From the NCBI RefSeq assembly GCF_019703515.2, contig NC_059385.1:34984501-35048500 (forward strand): DNA of 64,000 nt, read 5' to 3'. Below the pieces are notes generated by a model that was not told the origin of the DNA, made no database searches, and was given only the letters and a program-made list of their open reading frames with translations. This document shows, piece by piece, positions 45,263 through 56,191 of the stretch (positions are counted from its first letter, which is position 1; every line of letters begins with the position of its first letter). Source of the stretch: Myxocyprinus asiaticus. Taxonomy: Eukaryota > Chordata > Actinopteri > Cypriniformes > Catostomidae. The position numbers were made by a program, and so were the translations under genes.

Positions 45263-45865
45263 TCAATACAACCGCTCATTTATAATTGCAAAATAGGGGT
45301 ATGAAAGTGCGATGTCAGGCTGGAGTCGTTGACCATCGATGACTCTCACTTGGTCAAAGGCGTGTTTGAGGGTTTCGTCTCGCGACTGCTCCAAAGGGAA
45401 ATCCCCGTCAGGGAATTCCCTGAGAAGGGGAGGGGCTGCAGCCTCTCCCCCTCTCTCGTCATCATGACGTGGAGCTGACGAGGATGGCCCCGGCTCCGCC
45501 TCCCCTGCCAGAGCATCGCACATCACACATCTCCCTATTTTCATACAGGACCCATCCGCGCAAATTCCCTTTAATAAAACTCTAAAATCAGGCCAATCAG
45601 TCCCCAAAATCAGCGGATGGGTGAGGCGGGAACTAACCGCAGCCTCCACTCTATTCTTTTTCCCCCGAAATTTAATTGTCAGGGTCACCAGCGGATACTT
45701 GTGAATATCCCCGTGTACACATTTCACCTTCACCGTTTTAGTTGTGACCAATGCCTCGGGTTGAACCAGGTGTTGGTGGATAGTGGTTTGATTACAACCG
45801 GTATCCACCAGCGCTTGGCGAGTACCCCCCTTGACACTTACCGGTATCCGGTACGCCTCCCACAC
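45263..45865 (-). pseudogene. Gmr1-like aspartic protease and linker
   Basis: A retropepsin-type protease matures Gag-Pol; it acts as a homodimer. The active site LVDTGCNQTT is at residues 19-28 of this frame, and LILGTDWPDF near residue 87 is the usual distal block. The last 60 codons (HAFDQVRVIDG...YFAIINERLY) are the linker towards integrase. The frame stops at TGA (45265-45263), where the reading would otherwise run straight into integrase. Upstream it is separated from Gag by another TGA only. Confidence 0.85.
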
Positions 45866-45898
45866 CCGGGGAACTGGTCTCAGGGGCTGAGGTCCTCC

Positions 45899-46744
45899 TC
45901 ATCTGCGTGGGGCAGAAACGGGACCTGGAGAGAGAGCAGAACGAGAGGAGAGAGGGGAGGGGGAAGAAACAGAGGGAGGAGAGAAAATGTAGGAGGGCTC
46001 TTCCGCCCTCGGGATCGCCGCCATGTGGTCCTCCGCAAGTCGGATAGCTTCATCCAACGACGCCGGGCGGTGGCACTGGACCCACTCTGCCGTCCCTTTT
46101 GGCAATCGATCTGTGAACTGCTCCAGTACCACCTGGTCGATAATTCCCTGGACGTCGCGATCCCCCGCTAGCAGCCATCTTCGGCAGGCGTCACGGAGCC
46201 GCTGGGCAAAGGCAAACAGGCGGTCGGAGCTCTCCAACTTCAAGCTCCATAAGAGTTGACGACTCTCCTCCGAAGTGCGACCAACCCGTTGCAAAATGGC
46301 TCTTTTCAAATCTCCGTAGGCCAGGAGGCTCGACACTGGCAGTTGTTGAGCCGCGAGCTGGGCTTCCCTGGACAATAGTGGGATCAGTCGGGCCACCCAT
46401 TGGCTGAGCGGCCAGCCCCAGATCTCGGTGGTCCGCTCAAACAAATCCAGGAAGGCCTCAGGGTCGTCCGCCGCCCCCATTTTCTGTAATGCTAGCGGGG
46501 GTAACGGCGTGTGAGTGTCCGGGGTCGCGGCTGAGGATGCCTCCTGGCTGAGGAGGCTCCGGATCGCCTGCCGGTCCTCGGCTTGAGCATGCAGGAGCTC
46601 GACAAACCGGCGGTCTTGATCTTGTCGGAGCTCAAGCAGCGTCTGTTGGTGGCTCTGATGTAGGCTGGCGAGGGCTTGCAGGATCTCCGCCAACTGGGAG
46701 GACTCTACGGGACGACCTCCATCCATCTTCGACCCAAACTTCAA
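45899..46744 (-). pseudogene. Gmr1-like Gag with SCAN-like capsid domain
   Basis: Gag packages the element RNA. The 281-codon frame starts close to the primer-binding site. Residues 15-66 are Gln/Leu-rich and look coiled coil. Residues 93-140 resemble the capsid N-terminal half (DDPEAFLDLFERTTEIWGW). Residues 143-241 match a SCAN domain by eye (YGDLKRAIL, RLRDACRRWLL, VVLEQFTDRLP, CHRPASLDEAIRLAEDH). The SCAN domain of tetrapod zinc-finger proteins is known to derive from Gmr1-like Gag. The tail is Ser/Pro-rich; I see no CCHC knuckle. It ends at TGA (about 45899) before continuing towards protease. Confidence 0.85.
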
Positions 46745-46745
46745 T

Positions 46746-46762
46746 CCTGGGTTTCGGCACCA
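46746..46762 (-). promoter_or_regulatory. Primer-binding site
   Basis: On the element's strand TGGTGCCGAAACCCAGG lies one base inside the 5' LTR. It begins with the TGG that pairs with a tRNA 3' CCA. A closely related site (TGGTGCCAAAACCC) marks the LTR fragment at 21103. The tRNA identity was not determined. Confidence 0.8.
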
Positions 46763-46763
46763 G

Positions 46764-47102
46764 TGTAAAAGATGAGGCGAGAAGCAGTTTTCCTTTTTAA
46801 GGTGAGGCTTTATTTTTCCTCTTCACCACACCACTTTCCAGTTTTCCTTTTAAGCACTAAGCTAAATCCTATCACACACTGATTTCACAAATAAACTTTC
46901 ACTAACAATCCTTGCTCTGGCTCGGCTCTGTCGTGTCCAGTCTCTCTCTCTCATCTGAGTGCTGCGTGGCCCTATTTATGCCGCTCTCCCTGTGCTCACT
47001 GAAATTAGAGACAGGTGTTAGACATAATTTAGCTCAGGTGTAAGCGCCTTTACCGCTTTCTCTCTCTCCAGAGAGATGCTTGACCACGCCCCCGCTGCCA
47101 CA
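46764..47102 (-). repeat. 5' LTR of the Gmr1-like element
   Basis: Same sequence as 42442-42780 apart from about seven transitions. On the element's strand it would carry the promoter; CATAAATAGGG (46981-46971) is a candidate TATA region. It contains an AATAAA-like stretch read on the plus strand only. Confidence 0.85.
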
Positions 47103-47107
47103 GGGAT

Positions 47108-49732
47108 GTTGATGAATAACTGGAAAATGCAGTGTTCCCACCAGCACACAAAACCACTTTTATTTGTTCAGCTGTGAAGCCAGTCACCACTGCAGAGAGA
47201 TATTACAAAAAGAAAAAGACATGAACCCATGAAAGAAAGAGACTTCCATATTTTTTAGGACAAAATGTAGTCGATGAGAAATGCTCTGAGTAAAATGTCA
47301 AAGGTCTGTCATGATTTTTAATTAAATTCATTCATTAAGTTGCTGAGTTGCCTCTTAGAGCTGCTGGTCAAGAATGAAACTGAAGCAGATATTGAAAACG
47401 TTTAAAGGCCTTTTCACACCAAAGGCGACGTAATTATGAGAGCTGAATCACCAACGAATGGCCCTTTCACATCGAAAGTGACACAAATGAATTCCATTAG
47501 CACATTCACACCTTTACAAAAGGTGGCACTAATCGACAAGCAATTTTACCCCCATATGGTAGGTGGCTCAATGCACTTTTGAGCTGGTCTGCTCTCAGCT
47601 TATGATGGGTGAGAAGTAGTATTTGACAAGCAGATCAAAAAAAGAAAACACATTTCTCTACAAGCTGCAGCAGTAATGAAGAGTTTGTTATTGATTTGCT
47701 TAACAAGAAAGAAAACATTTGAGACAATTCATAAACAATTTCAAAGTCTATTTCAACTTAACTGGCATTATTATCATATGTACACAGTCAGAGGGGTGAT
47801 TGGAAAGAACTGAGTGTAAAACAATTATTAACTGTTAAAACGTATCATTTGGAACGGTGCTGATTTCCACTGGCAGGCATTCTCCATATACTTGTGTTAA
47901 GTACATTTGTTTAAAATCACTGCTTAATGCACACACATATATTGAATGTTGTAACAGATGTGGTCAATTGAAACACAACTTATTGTATTTTATTGCATGT
48001 GTAACGGTAGCCAGCTGGTAAGTGATATCTGTGCAGTGTAAACCTCACTCTCCAGGCCTTAAGAAACACACTAGCAACTGAGGCTAGAGGCCATGGCTTT
48101 TCTAGCCTCCTTGCTAGCGCATCCGGCTCCCATGCTGGGGATCACCAGTTCAAATCCCGCTCAGAGCTGGTCGAGTAGGACCGGTGACACATGCATATCT
48201 ACTTGCAGTATACATTTGCTAAAAACATGTTACTAATTAAATGTGATGACTCTCAAACTTGCAAAGAGTCTATATAATGCAAGAAATACAACACAGATCT
48301 CACTCAACAAAACCCATCTTCAGTCTGACACATTATTAGATAATTTAATACTTGCCAGCGACAGCACAGCTGTTAATGACTATTAACAGTTGTACAGAAA
48401 TAACGTATACAAGGTATTCAAATGGCATTTTTATACAAAGACATACGTACGTTGGACTGCAAGTCACAGCAATAGTATTAATATGATTAATATTTGGAGA
48501 AGAAAAACGCTTATGATCCGTAGAGTTGTTTATTAAAAAAGGTGATACAAAGGCAAATAAATATGCTACATATGCTGCGATAGATGTTATGTTAGAGATA
48601 TAAGAGAACTCACATAAGATTAAATGCAAAGGCAAAAAAATGCAGCAATATGGAATAAATTATGAAGACAATCCACATAAGATCAGAAAACGTTTTAAGG
48701 GAATGCAAAGCAGTGATGCAACAATATCATTTACGTGTTAAGAGAACCGATATGAGAATTTTTTTTTTTTAAGACATTTTATGCAAATGAAACATGTCCT
48801 CACTGCTGGCTCAGGAATTCTTCCTCGAATTCCTTCAGTGTTTGATGTCAGTTGTCAAAACAGCTTTCTATGCTTTAGAGCCACCTGTTGCGCTGGTTTT
48901 AGTAACTGTAGCAGCTCCTCACAAGTGATCCAAAGCTCAACTTTTATTGGTTGGGACATTTCTTGTCAGGCAAAAAAAAATAATTGTTTACACTGACTGT
49001 GTGTGATTCGGAGCAGTGTGAAGGGCTCGTTAGGAATCAATTGTTTCGATTAATAATAAACAATGCAATACAAATGTTCCTTACATTATTAAGTATTGAT
49101 AGCATGAATGACAAACGATCTTGATGACAAAAGATTCTAAATATAAATATGGGTCTAAATGCACATCCCAACATGGGCACTATATCATGGCTCACAGGGT
49201 TATGCTTAACATTCAAGGGGGTACCCTCCCTCCCGATCGGATGGTGAAATAGGAACTAAACAGGAAACTCAAAGCAGTGCAAAATAAGAGTTTAAAAAAA
49301 CTGCGGTTAGTGGTTCACAGAGTACATGGCATAGCCCCTCACTAAGCTGGAAGAACAAAAACAGATATATTGGTGATAAAAGGTCCTGGTGAATTTTCAA
49401 CAGTAAATGAGCAGAACATTGGTAGGGAAGGGGAGGGTAAAACCAGGATGACGGGGACCAGGATGACTTTGGCCAGGTGGAACTGGGGGATAATGGGATG
49501 TGGGTATTAAGCAAGAACCAGGTGGTGCCAGGAACTGGAAAAGATATGACAGCTCAAGGTCTTGGGGTGAAAGGAAATGTAGGCACTTGGCCTGCAGACT
49601 GAGAGATCTTGGGGGCAGGCTGGAGATTGGGAAGAGGGGACTTGGGGCTCAGTGGGTCAAACAGGAGCAACCAGCTTAGAAAAGAATAGTCTGCTAGAAC
49701 CAGTCGCGTAACTACCAGCAGTGAGTGTGGTC
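47108..49732. other. Unassigned DNA around a SINE
   Basis: No gene is supported. 47400-47530 has mirrored TTTCACAC motifs (CCTTTTCACACCAAAGG, CCCTTTCACATCGAAAG) that suggest a decayed non-autonomous DNA transposon. Confidence 0.35.
48000..48235 (+). mobile_element. tRNA-related SINE
   Basis: The segment 48098-48170 has tRNA-like spacing: TTGCTAGCGCATCCGGC (box A region) and CAGTTCAAATCCCGC (box B). A conserved-looking extension GAGCTGGTCGAGTAGGACCGGTGAC follows. The acceptor stem does not close, so it is not a tRNA gene. Boundaries are approximate. Confidence 0.5.
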
Positions 49733-50380
49733 TAACGCCGGGTTCACACATCCTCTGTGAGTGTGGCGTGAGTGAGGCACGAGTACCACGTGAGCATGGC
49801 GGTCGTGTTGGATGTTCACATTGGCCGTATCTCTTCTACAAGAAAGAGCAGCGCCTCTGAGCAGAAAATAAAGTTATCCATGGGGTCCTAAGGCAATTTT
49901 TTTTTTAATAAGATCATAATAAACTGAGGTTGCTGCTTCAAGGAAAACAGCGGGCAGTCATGTGCACTTCATCTTTATTAGCACACTTGGTTGTGATTGG
50001 TTAATATTGTATCTAATATTGTATCTATACTGTACACCTATATACACAGAATGGCAAAAGGTCCGGCAGTTTATTAATTCTTTACTTGCATGCAGACATA
50101 TAAATTGTAGTGTACCATAGGTTCGGTTTGAATAATTTTGATTTGCTTTTGTGTCTTTTCTATAATCTCCTGATTATTTTAGTGTTGTACTGCACCCAGA
50201 GCGTGCTGCGTGGCAAAAATAGATTCAACGCCGAAACTATCCACTCACAGCCACGTCTGTGACGCGTCACCTCGTGACTCACACTTGCAGTGTGTACGGT
50301 GTAATATGTTAATATGGGCGCTGAATCGAAAACACGCCACGCACGCCTCACTCACGGAGAATGTGTGATCCCAACGTAAG
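49733..50380. mobile_element. TIR-flanked MITE, TCACAC type
   Basis: The left end GGGTTCACACATCCTCTGTGAGTG is mirrored at the right end (opposite strand GGGATCACACATTCTCCGTGAGTG), followed in both arms by a GAGGC/GTGGCGTG-like block. About 650 bp with no frame. Superfamily uncertain (Harbinger or hAT). Confidence 0.7.
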
Positions 50381-50399
50381 GGGTCCCTTGATGACCGGC

Positions 50400-50938
50400 C
50401 CTGCGTCCGAAACCACGTAATGTCACAGTATGTACTGTATTTGATGAGAAACGCACTTCTCGGCCGGCAAAACAGTACACTCTTTAGGTATGCGAGATGC
50501 ATGAATATGAATAGAATTCGGACATACTAACATCTGGGAATGTTCGCATGGTACCGTGACCAGAAAATATGATGTGACAACAACAACAGTGAAAATAATC
50601 TACTCAAGTTCGGTTAAACAAGTGCAATTCAAGCACAATCAGCAACGTTCTTTGTGTATACAGCACTTACTGTTGAAAACAGCCTTCCACCCCACGGTTC
50701 TCCGCCATTTCTTTTAAATCCAGCATTTGAACGTGACGTCTCCTCACCTCCCGATGCATTGTGGGATAGGAAATTGTTCAACCGATCCACACTTCGTATT
50801 CCCGCCGTAAGTAGAAGGTCATCCAGTCATTCCTTGCTTACTATCTTGTGAATACTATGAATTCGGACATACTACTCCACTGGAATACTGTTTTTGGCAT
50901 ACTATATAGCAGGGAAGTAAGGATAATCGGACGCAGGT
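50400..50938. mobile_element. TIR-flanked MITE, CCTGCGTCCG type
   Basis: CCTGCGTCCG at 50400-50409 and its inverse CGGACGCAGG at 50929-50938 bound a 539-bp segment. Internal ATAGTATGCC/GTATGTACTG-like and GAATTCGGACATACTA motifs recur. Non-coding. Confidence 0.65.
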
Positions 50939-51209
50939 CCGTATCTTACCTCAAAATGTAAATCAGCGTTTATTGTGCTTTAGTCAGTTTTTATTGCTAC
51001 ACATTATGCATCTCATCCATGGTGGCCTTTTTTTTTTTATTTATTTTTTTTTATTATTTATTTTTTTTTTAAATCTAACATTTTTAAAATGATAGTTTAT
51101 TATTAACATAACATCTTACTATAACAATAATTAGGACATTTAATTAGAAATTATTCATTATAAGCGATATACTGAACAATTCTCTGCAATTTTTTGTTCA
51201 ACATCGTAG
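50939..51209. other. AT-rich spacer with T-runs
   Basis: Nothing but T-rich simple sequence (51030-51073) and a possible branch/polypyrimidine region leading into the AG at 51208-51209. Confidence 0.4.
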
Positions 51210-51603
51210 GGATTCTTGGGAAATCTTACTGAGCCAGTGTGGTGCGTGGGACGTCATTACTCAGTGCAAAGTCTGCGAACGGATCATCAGCCCTGAACTT
51301 TCTCGGCTGCCGCTGCATTTTTTTCCTGCAGTCCCGAACTCGTTTCTCCCTCCCCGAGAAACCGTCATCTCTACCCTGCATTATGTGAGTATCAATGATA
51401 CAGTGTCACGGTCAAAGATAGTACAAAGCAAAGAGAGTTGTGCTGAGAAAGAGCATGAAGCAACCGTTATTGAGCATCTCCAGCATGAAAGTTCAGCTGA
51501 TCAAGCAAACTATGTCTGTCCTGTCCCGCTCAAATGTCCTGTTGTTTTGTTCAGGAGAAAGAAAGCTGATAATAGTGTCATAAAGAAACTGACAGTAAAT
51601 TAA
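51210..51603 (+). CDS. Possible terminal coding exon, function unknown
   Basis: There is no ATG at the start. After the acceptor-like TTTTTTGTTCAACATCGTAG (51190-51209) a frame stays open for 130 codons in AT-rich DNA, closing with TAA at 51601-51603. A polyadenylation signal AATAAA follows at 51717-51722. The peptide begins DSWEILLSQCGAWDV, has paired cysteines (ITQCKVCERI), a Leu/Pro-rich stretch (LSRLPLHFFPAV), LPPRETVISTLHYVS, an acidic/His-rich middle and a basic end (FRRKKADNSVIKKLTVN). I do not recognise the family and it matches none of the transposon proteins in this window. An alternative reading using GTG at 51385 as start has no eukaryotic precedent. Confidence 0.4.
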
Positions 51604-51821
51604 TATAGTCCCAAAAACATGGCTATGATCAGCTGGATTACTGGTATAATTGTTTTTATTTTAAATATAGCTTTTTTTTCTTTTTTTTTTTTTTAAAGTA
51701 AAATGCAGTCTTTCAGAATAAATAGCACTACTCATTTGTGGAATTCTCTTTTTTTTAATTTTTTTTTTTTTATATATATATATTTTTTTTATTAAATCAT
51801 ACAATAACAATGAAATGCAAA

Positions 51822-51870
51822 CCCCACAACCCCGCCTCCCCCTCCCCAACCCCGCCCCCCCAAAAAACAA
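51822..51870 (-). other. G-rich (potential quadruplex) tract in L1 3' UTR
   Basis: On the L1 strand the runs GGGGGGCGGGGTTGGGG and GGGGGAGGCGGGG occur within 40 bases, about 60 bases before the polyadenylation signal. Same position and character as 30053-30098 in copy 2. Confidence 0.7.
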
Positions 51871-51916
51871 CCCTGTGGTCAAACATAAGTAAATATATAG
51901 AGATAAAAATCAAACA

Positions 51917-51993
51917 GACACACATATATACATATATATATAAAAAATATATACATATATATACATACACACACACACAAACATACATACACA

Positions 51994-52060
<67 letters not shown>

Positions 52061-52082
52061 CATATATACATACATACATACT
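51917..52082. repeat. (TA)n microsatellite with CA/TACA edges
   Basis: About 28 consecutive TA units at 51999-52053, flanked by ACACAC and ACATAC runs. It lies within the L1 copy 3 3' UTR. Confidence 0.95.
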
Positions 52083-52102
52083 AACTATATTACACTACTC
52101 TC

Positions 52103-54780
52103 TCAACACCCCACCCGACAGCCCTCCAAAAACTCCAAATACCTGCCCCATTTCCGTATAAACATATCCAAGCTACCCTGTCTTCCCGATGACACCTCAT
52201 AAGCTGCCACCCTCCCCACCTCCGTGCACCACTCCGGATATGGGGGCGCACCAGCTGACCTCCAACCCCTCAAAATAACCTGCCTGGCGATCATCACACA
52301 GGTCAGAACCCAGTTCTTTATATGGCCATCCCTCACATCGATGACCGCCCCATCGTCCAGAACACAAAGTCTGGGGCAAAACGAAACCCGAGTGCCAACC
52401 ACGTCGCACACAAAATTCTGAACCTTCAACCAAAATTTCTGGATCTCGACACACCACCAAAAAACATGGGCCATGTCTCCATCCTCCAATTGGCATCTCC
52501 AGCAGGTGAGTGTGTCCTTAAGACCAAGCCTATACAGTCTAGAGGGGGTCCAATAAAATCTATGCAAAATTTTGAATTGTATAAGATGCACCCTTGCATC
52601 TCTAGATGCAGACTTAACATTTTTAAGAATCTTAGCCCACACTCCTTCCTCCAATGCCAAGTTGAAATCTTTCTCCCAAACTCTCTTGAGAGAAGTTAAG
52701 GCTCCGTCCCCCATACTCTGAATTAACAGGGAGTAGTACACTGATGCCTCATGACCTTTTCCAAAAGCCGCAATCACCTCTCCCAAAGCATCTCCCTCCT
52801 TAGGGGGATGTGTGCTACTCCCAAAAATAGTACAAAGCAGGTGGTGCAGTTGTAAATACCTATAAAACTGAGGTCTGGGGATCCCAATATGTTGGACCAA
52901 GTTTTCAAACGATCTCAACACTCCACTTTCATATAGGTCACCGAGTGTAGCAACCCCCCTCACAATCCACTCTGGCCAGCAGAAAGGGGACTCGCCAGTA
53001 CACAATCTTGGGTTCTGCCATATGCTTGAGGCAACATTTAAGTAAGTGTCCAATTTAAGCAATGTGGACACTTTAGTCCATACCGAGTGTAAATGCTAAA
53101 TAACGGGGTATAACTTAACTTTTCCGATTAGTTTGATAGAAAGGCTTTGTAATGGCGTAATAGGGGCAAGAACTTCCTGTTCAATAACAAACCAGGCAGG
53201 GGCTCTCTCAGGTGGAAGTGACCAATGAGCCAAATGTCTGAGACTGAACACATAGTAATAAAACAAAATCTTGGGTAGGCCTAGCCCACCTTTGTCTATC
53301 GGCCTATGTAACTTATTAAAATGCAATCTGGGACGTTTACCATTCCAAATGAAGGACTTCGCTATGCTATCAAATTGCTTGAAATAAGAGGGGAGACATC
53401 TACAGGGAGAGACTGTAGCAAGAAGTTACATTTTGGAATATAATTCATTTTAATAACATTAACCTTCCCAATCATCGATAAATTTAATGAAGCCCACCTG
53501 ACCACATCGCTCGAAAACCTTTTTTATTAAAGGGTCAAAATTAACACAAACTAAATCAGACAAGTTTGGGGAATAAAATCCCCAAATACTTAATGCCCTG
53601 TTTGGGCCACTGGAAGGTGCCCGGCTGGAAAGCCATTACTGGACAGTACGCTGTCAGAGCCAATGCTTCGGATTTAGACCAATTGACTTTGTATCCTGAG
53701 AACTTGGAAAAGCAATTAATAATTCTGTGGAGGCAAGGCATAGATCTAGCAGGTTCAGAGAAAAATAATAAAATATCATCTGCGTAAAGCAGAAGCTGAT
53801 GCGCCACACCTACCGCAACCACCCCTGGAAAATCATCCTCCCTTCTTATCGCGACTGCTAATGGTTCCAGGGCAAGACAGAACAATAATGGGGAAAGAGG
53901 GCAACCCTGCCGAGTTCCCCTATCCAGAGTAAAATAATCTGAAATGAATCCATTTGTTTGTACCGCTGCTACAGGGTGTCTATAAAGTAACTTAATCCAA
54001 CCAATAAATGTACTCCTGAACCCATACATTTCCAAAATCTTAAAAAGATATTCCCATTCTACCATATCAAATGCCTTTTCGGCGTCATGTGAGATGGCAG
54101 TGAGACTGATCATTTGCTACTGACCAAATGATATTGATGAGACGCCTGATGTTATCAGAAGAGCTGCGGCCCTGAATAAACTCCACCTGATCTATATGTA
54201 TAAGAGATGTCATAACCTTACTTAATCGGTTAGCCAAAATGTTTGGCAACATTTTACATCTAGTTGGATCAGGGAGATTGGACGGTAACTTTTACACTCG
54301 CTTGGATCTTTGTCCTTTTTAAGAATCAGACTGATCCGGGCTTGTGTCATGGTTGGAGGAAGCTTTCTATTCTTTAATGATTCAGTATAAACTTCTAACA
54401 AAAGTGGAGCCAGTTCTGTAGCATAGGATATAAAAAATGATGCGGCAAAACCATCTGGCCCCGGAGCCTTGCCAGTAGGTAGGGACTTAATTACCTCGTT
54501 AAGCTCCTCCAAGGTTATCTCAGAATCAAGAGAGTTTTTTGCTCAGTCTTCAGTTTAGGAAGATCTAATGGTTCCACAAAGTTTCTAATATCTTCATCAG
54601 TAGACGAAGACGTGGAACTATAAAGATCAAGATAGAATTCTTTAAAGGCATTATTAATATCAATGGCTGAGGTAAAAATTTCACCACCAGCAGATTTCAC
54701 TGAGGGAATGATAGAAAGAGACTCTCTCTGCTTTATATATCTAGCCAAAAGCTTCCCTGCTTTGTCGCCTGACTCAAAGT
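52103..54780 (-). pseudogene. L1 ORF2 reverse transcriptase and C-terminal part, copy 3
   Basis: Blocks in order: LARYIKQRESLSIIPSVKS (near 54740), LNEVIKSLPTGKAPGPDGFAA (54510-54440), MTQARISLILKKDKDPSECK, then a frameshift. The RT core follows: AEKAFDMVEWEYLF, RGTRQGCPLSPLLFCLALEPL and an intact YADDILLF (near 53795). After further breaks near 53560-53330 and 53096 comes a 322-codon open C-terminal region (53071-52103) with the knuckle-like CWRCQLEDGDMAHVFWWC. The catalytic RT residues are the best preserved of the three L1 copies, but the frame is not continuous. Confidence 0.85.
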
Positions 54781-54905
54781 ATGACTGTCTTGAATAACCA
54801 AAACCCCACTTTCTGCGACAAAATAGTATTATATCTATATTTCAGTTGGGTCAATTCTCTGAGGCTATCAGATGACATACAGCGCTTCAGCTCTGCCTCT
54901 GCTGT

Positions 54906-56191
54906 GGAATTCCATTTTTAATAATTTATGGCTGCACTATGTAACTTTGTGCTCTCTAGCAATATCTGTGGTTGAAATTAAAAATTGCAAGCAATTTGCA
55001 GAAGAACACTAAGCGTAATTCGTGTTTCGGCACTGCTCTTCTGCGGATGTATCTCATGATTTGAGCTTACCTGGACATCGCCTGTGTATGATCATGACTG
55101 GAGATATTCAGAGCCGAAGTCATAACGTGCTATTTTCATCTTGATATAATGTTATACGATTAAACATTTAAAACTGAAATATTACTTGATTTGATGTAGA
55201 TAAACAACCCTCGTATTCACATATTTTGAATGAATTAATTTTAGCACTTTTCTGACACTACACTCAAAGAGCATTTACATAAAGAACAGGGGACTCAATC
55301 ACCTCAGTCACTACCAATATATTTTAATATAATTTTTAAAGTGTTTTATTTACTATTAATGTTTTTATTGTACCACACTTATCAATTTAAAAGGTGATAC
55401 TCGTGATATGGCTGATACGAGTTCAATGGAAGACTTTATTATTTTTATATTATATTGCACAGCCTCAGCTGATAATTCAAGTGACCCGTAATATTAAAAT
55501 ATTATGTCTATGAATGCACACAAAAACACAGTAAACTAAAAACATAAAACGATGATTCAATAATGATGGGGATAAAATATACTTTATTAAAAATGAAAAT
55601 AATATGCTTAAAAATGCAATATAACAGTTAAGTCAATTTCCTACGTAATGACGCAAGGATGTACGTCATAAGCCAGCGATTTCGCACCAAATCGAACCCA
55701 ACATCTTAAAATACAAATCATTTTTATAGACTTACCTTAGTGACTCGGGATAAGGTAAGAACATTGTTTTGAACACTGATTGTTTATGTACTAAACGTAA
55801 AAGTAAAATATTTCTCATAATTTATAGTAACAATAATGCGCAAACAAAAAAATTACATTATAATGTCATATATTTTATTCTTGTAGGCTACGAGTGGGTG
55901 GTGGTGGCAGGGGGCCCCATCAAGTTATTCTGCACTGGGGCCCACAAGATCCAAGTTACGCCACTGGCTGGAACAGTCTGCTGGACTTACCACTACTGGA
56001 CCCTAACTACTCCACGCACTAAAGTTCCATGTACAGTATTTCTCTCATTCGTGTCTCGGCGCTAGACGGATGGCCGCTGGGCTTTGGGACCATCCATTCT
56101 TCCACAACCCTCACAACTGTCTAAGTTGGAGCTATTTACATTGAGAAAAGTCCGTTTTTTGTAACATCGTTTCACAAACCTCTTGTCTTAG
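54906..56191. other. Unassigned AT-rich DNA
   Basis: No exon is supported. GCTGCACTATGTAACTTTGTGCTC at 54928 resembles the end of a non-autonomous DNA transposon. GGGGGCCCCATCAAG...GGGGCCCAC near 55909-55947 is a small inverted motif. Confidence 0.35.

Larger units (their letters stand above)
42442..47102 (-). mobile_element. Complete Gmr1-like Ty3/gypsy LTR retrotransposon
   Basis: A 4.66-kb element with 339-bp LTRs (46764-47102 and 42442-42780), TG...CA ends and a perfect 5-bp target duplication GGGAT (42437-42441 and 47103-47107). In transcription order (right to left): primer-binding site, Gag, protease, integrase, reverse transcriptase, partial RNase H. Integrase before RT is the Ty1/copia-like order known for the Gmr1-like group of Ty3/gypsy elements in fish and other deuterostomes. 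The two LTRs differ at about seven positions, all transitions, so the insertion is recent relative to other elements here. Three in-frame TGA codons and an RNase H truncation make it non-autonomous. Confidence 0.9.
51770..54905 (-). mobile_element. L1-clade LINE, copy 3, 5' truncated
   Basis: A minus-strand copy holding the RT and C-terminal part of ORF2 and a 3' UTR that contains a large TA microsatellite and a G-rich tract. It ends in TTTAATAAAAAAAATATA (on its strand) near 51770. The 5' break is in the linker before the RT. Confidence 0.85.

Noticed and set aside
45617..46171. Plus-strand frame of 184 codons
   Set aside because: Antisense shadow of the Gmr1-like Gag and protease.
42442..47102. 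Envelope-like gene in the LTR element
   Set aside because: No frame remains between RNase H and the 3' LTR; the element is a retrotransposon, not a retrovirus.
48098..48170. Possible tRNA gene
   Set aside because: Box A and B are present but the acceptor and anticodon stems do not close, and SINE-type sequence flanks it.
51797..52202. Tyr-Ile repeat frames on both strands
   Set aside because: Pure product of the TA microsatellite inside the L1 3' UTR.
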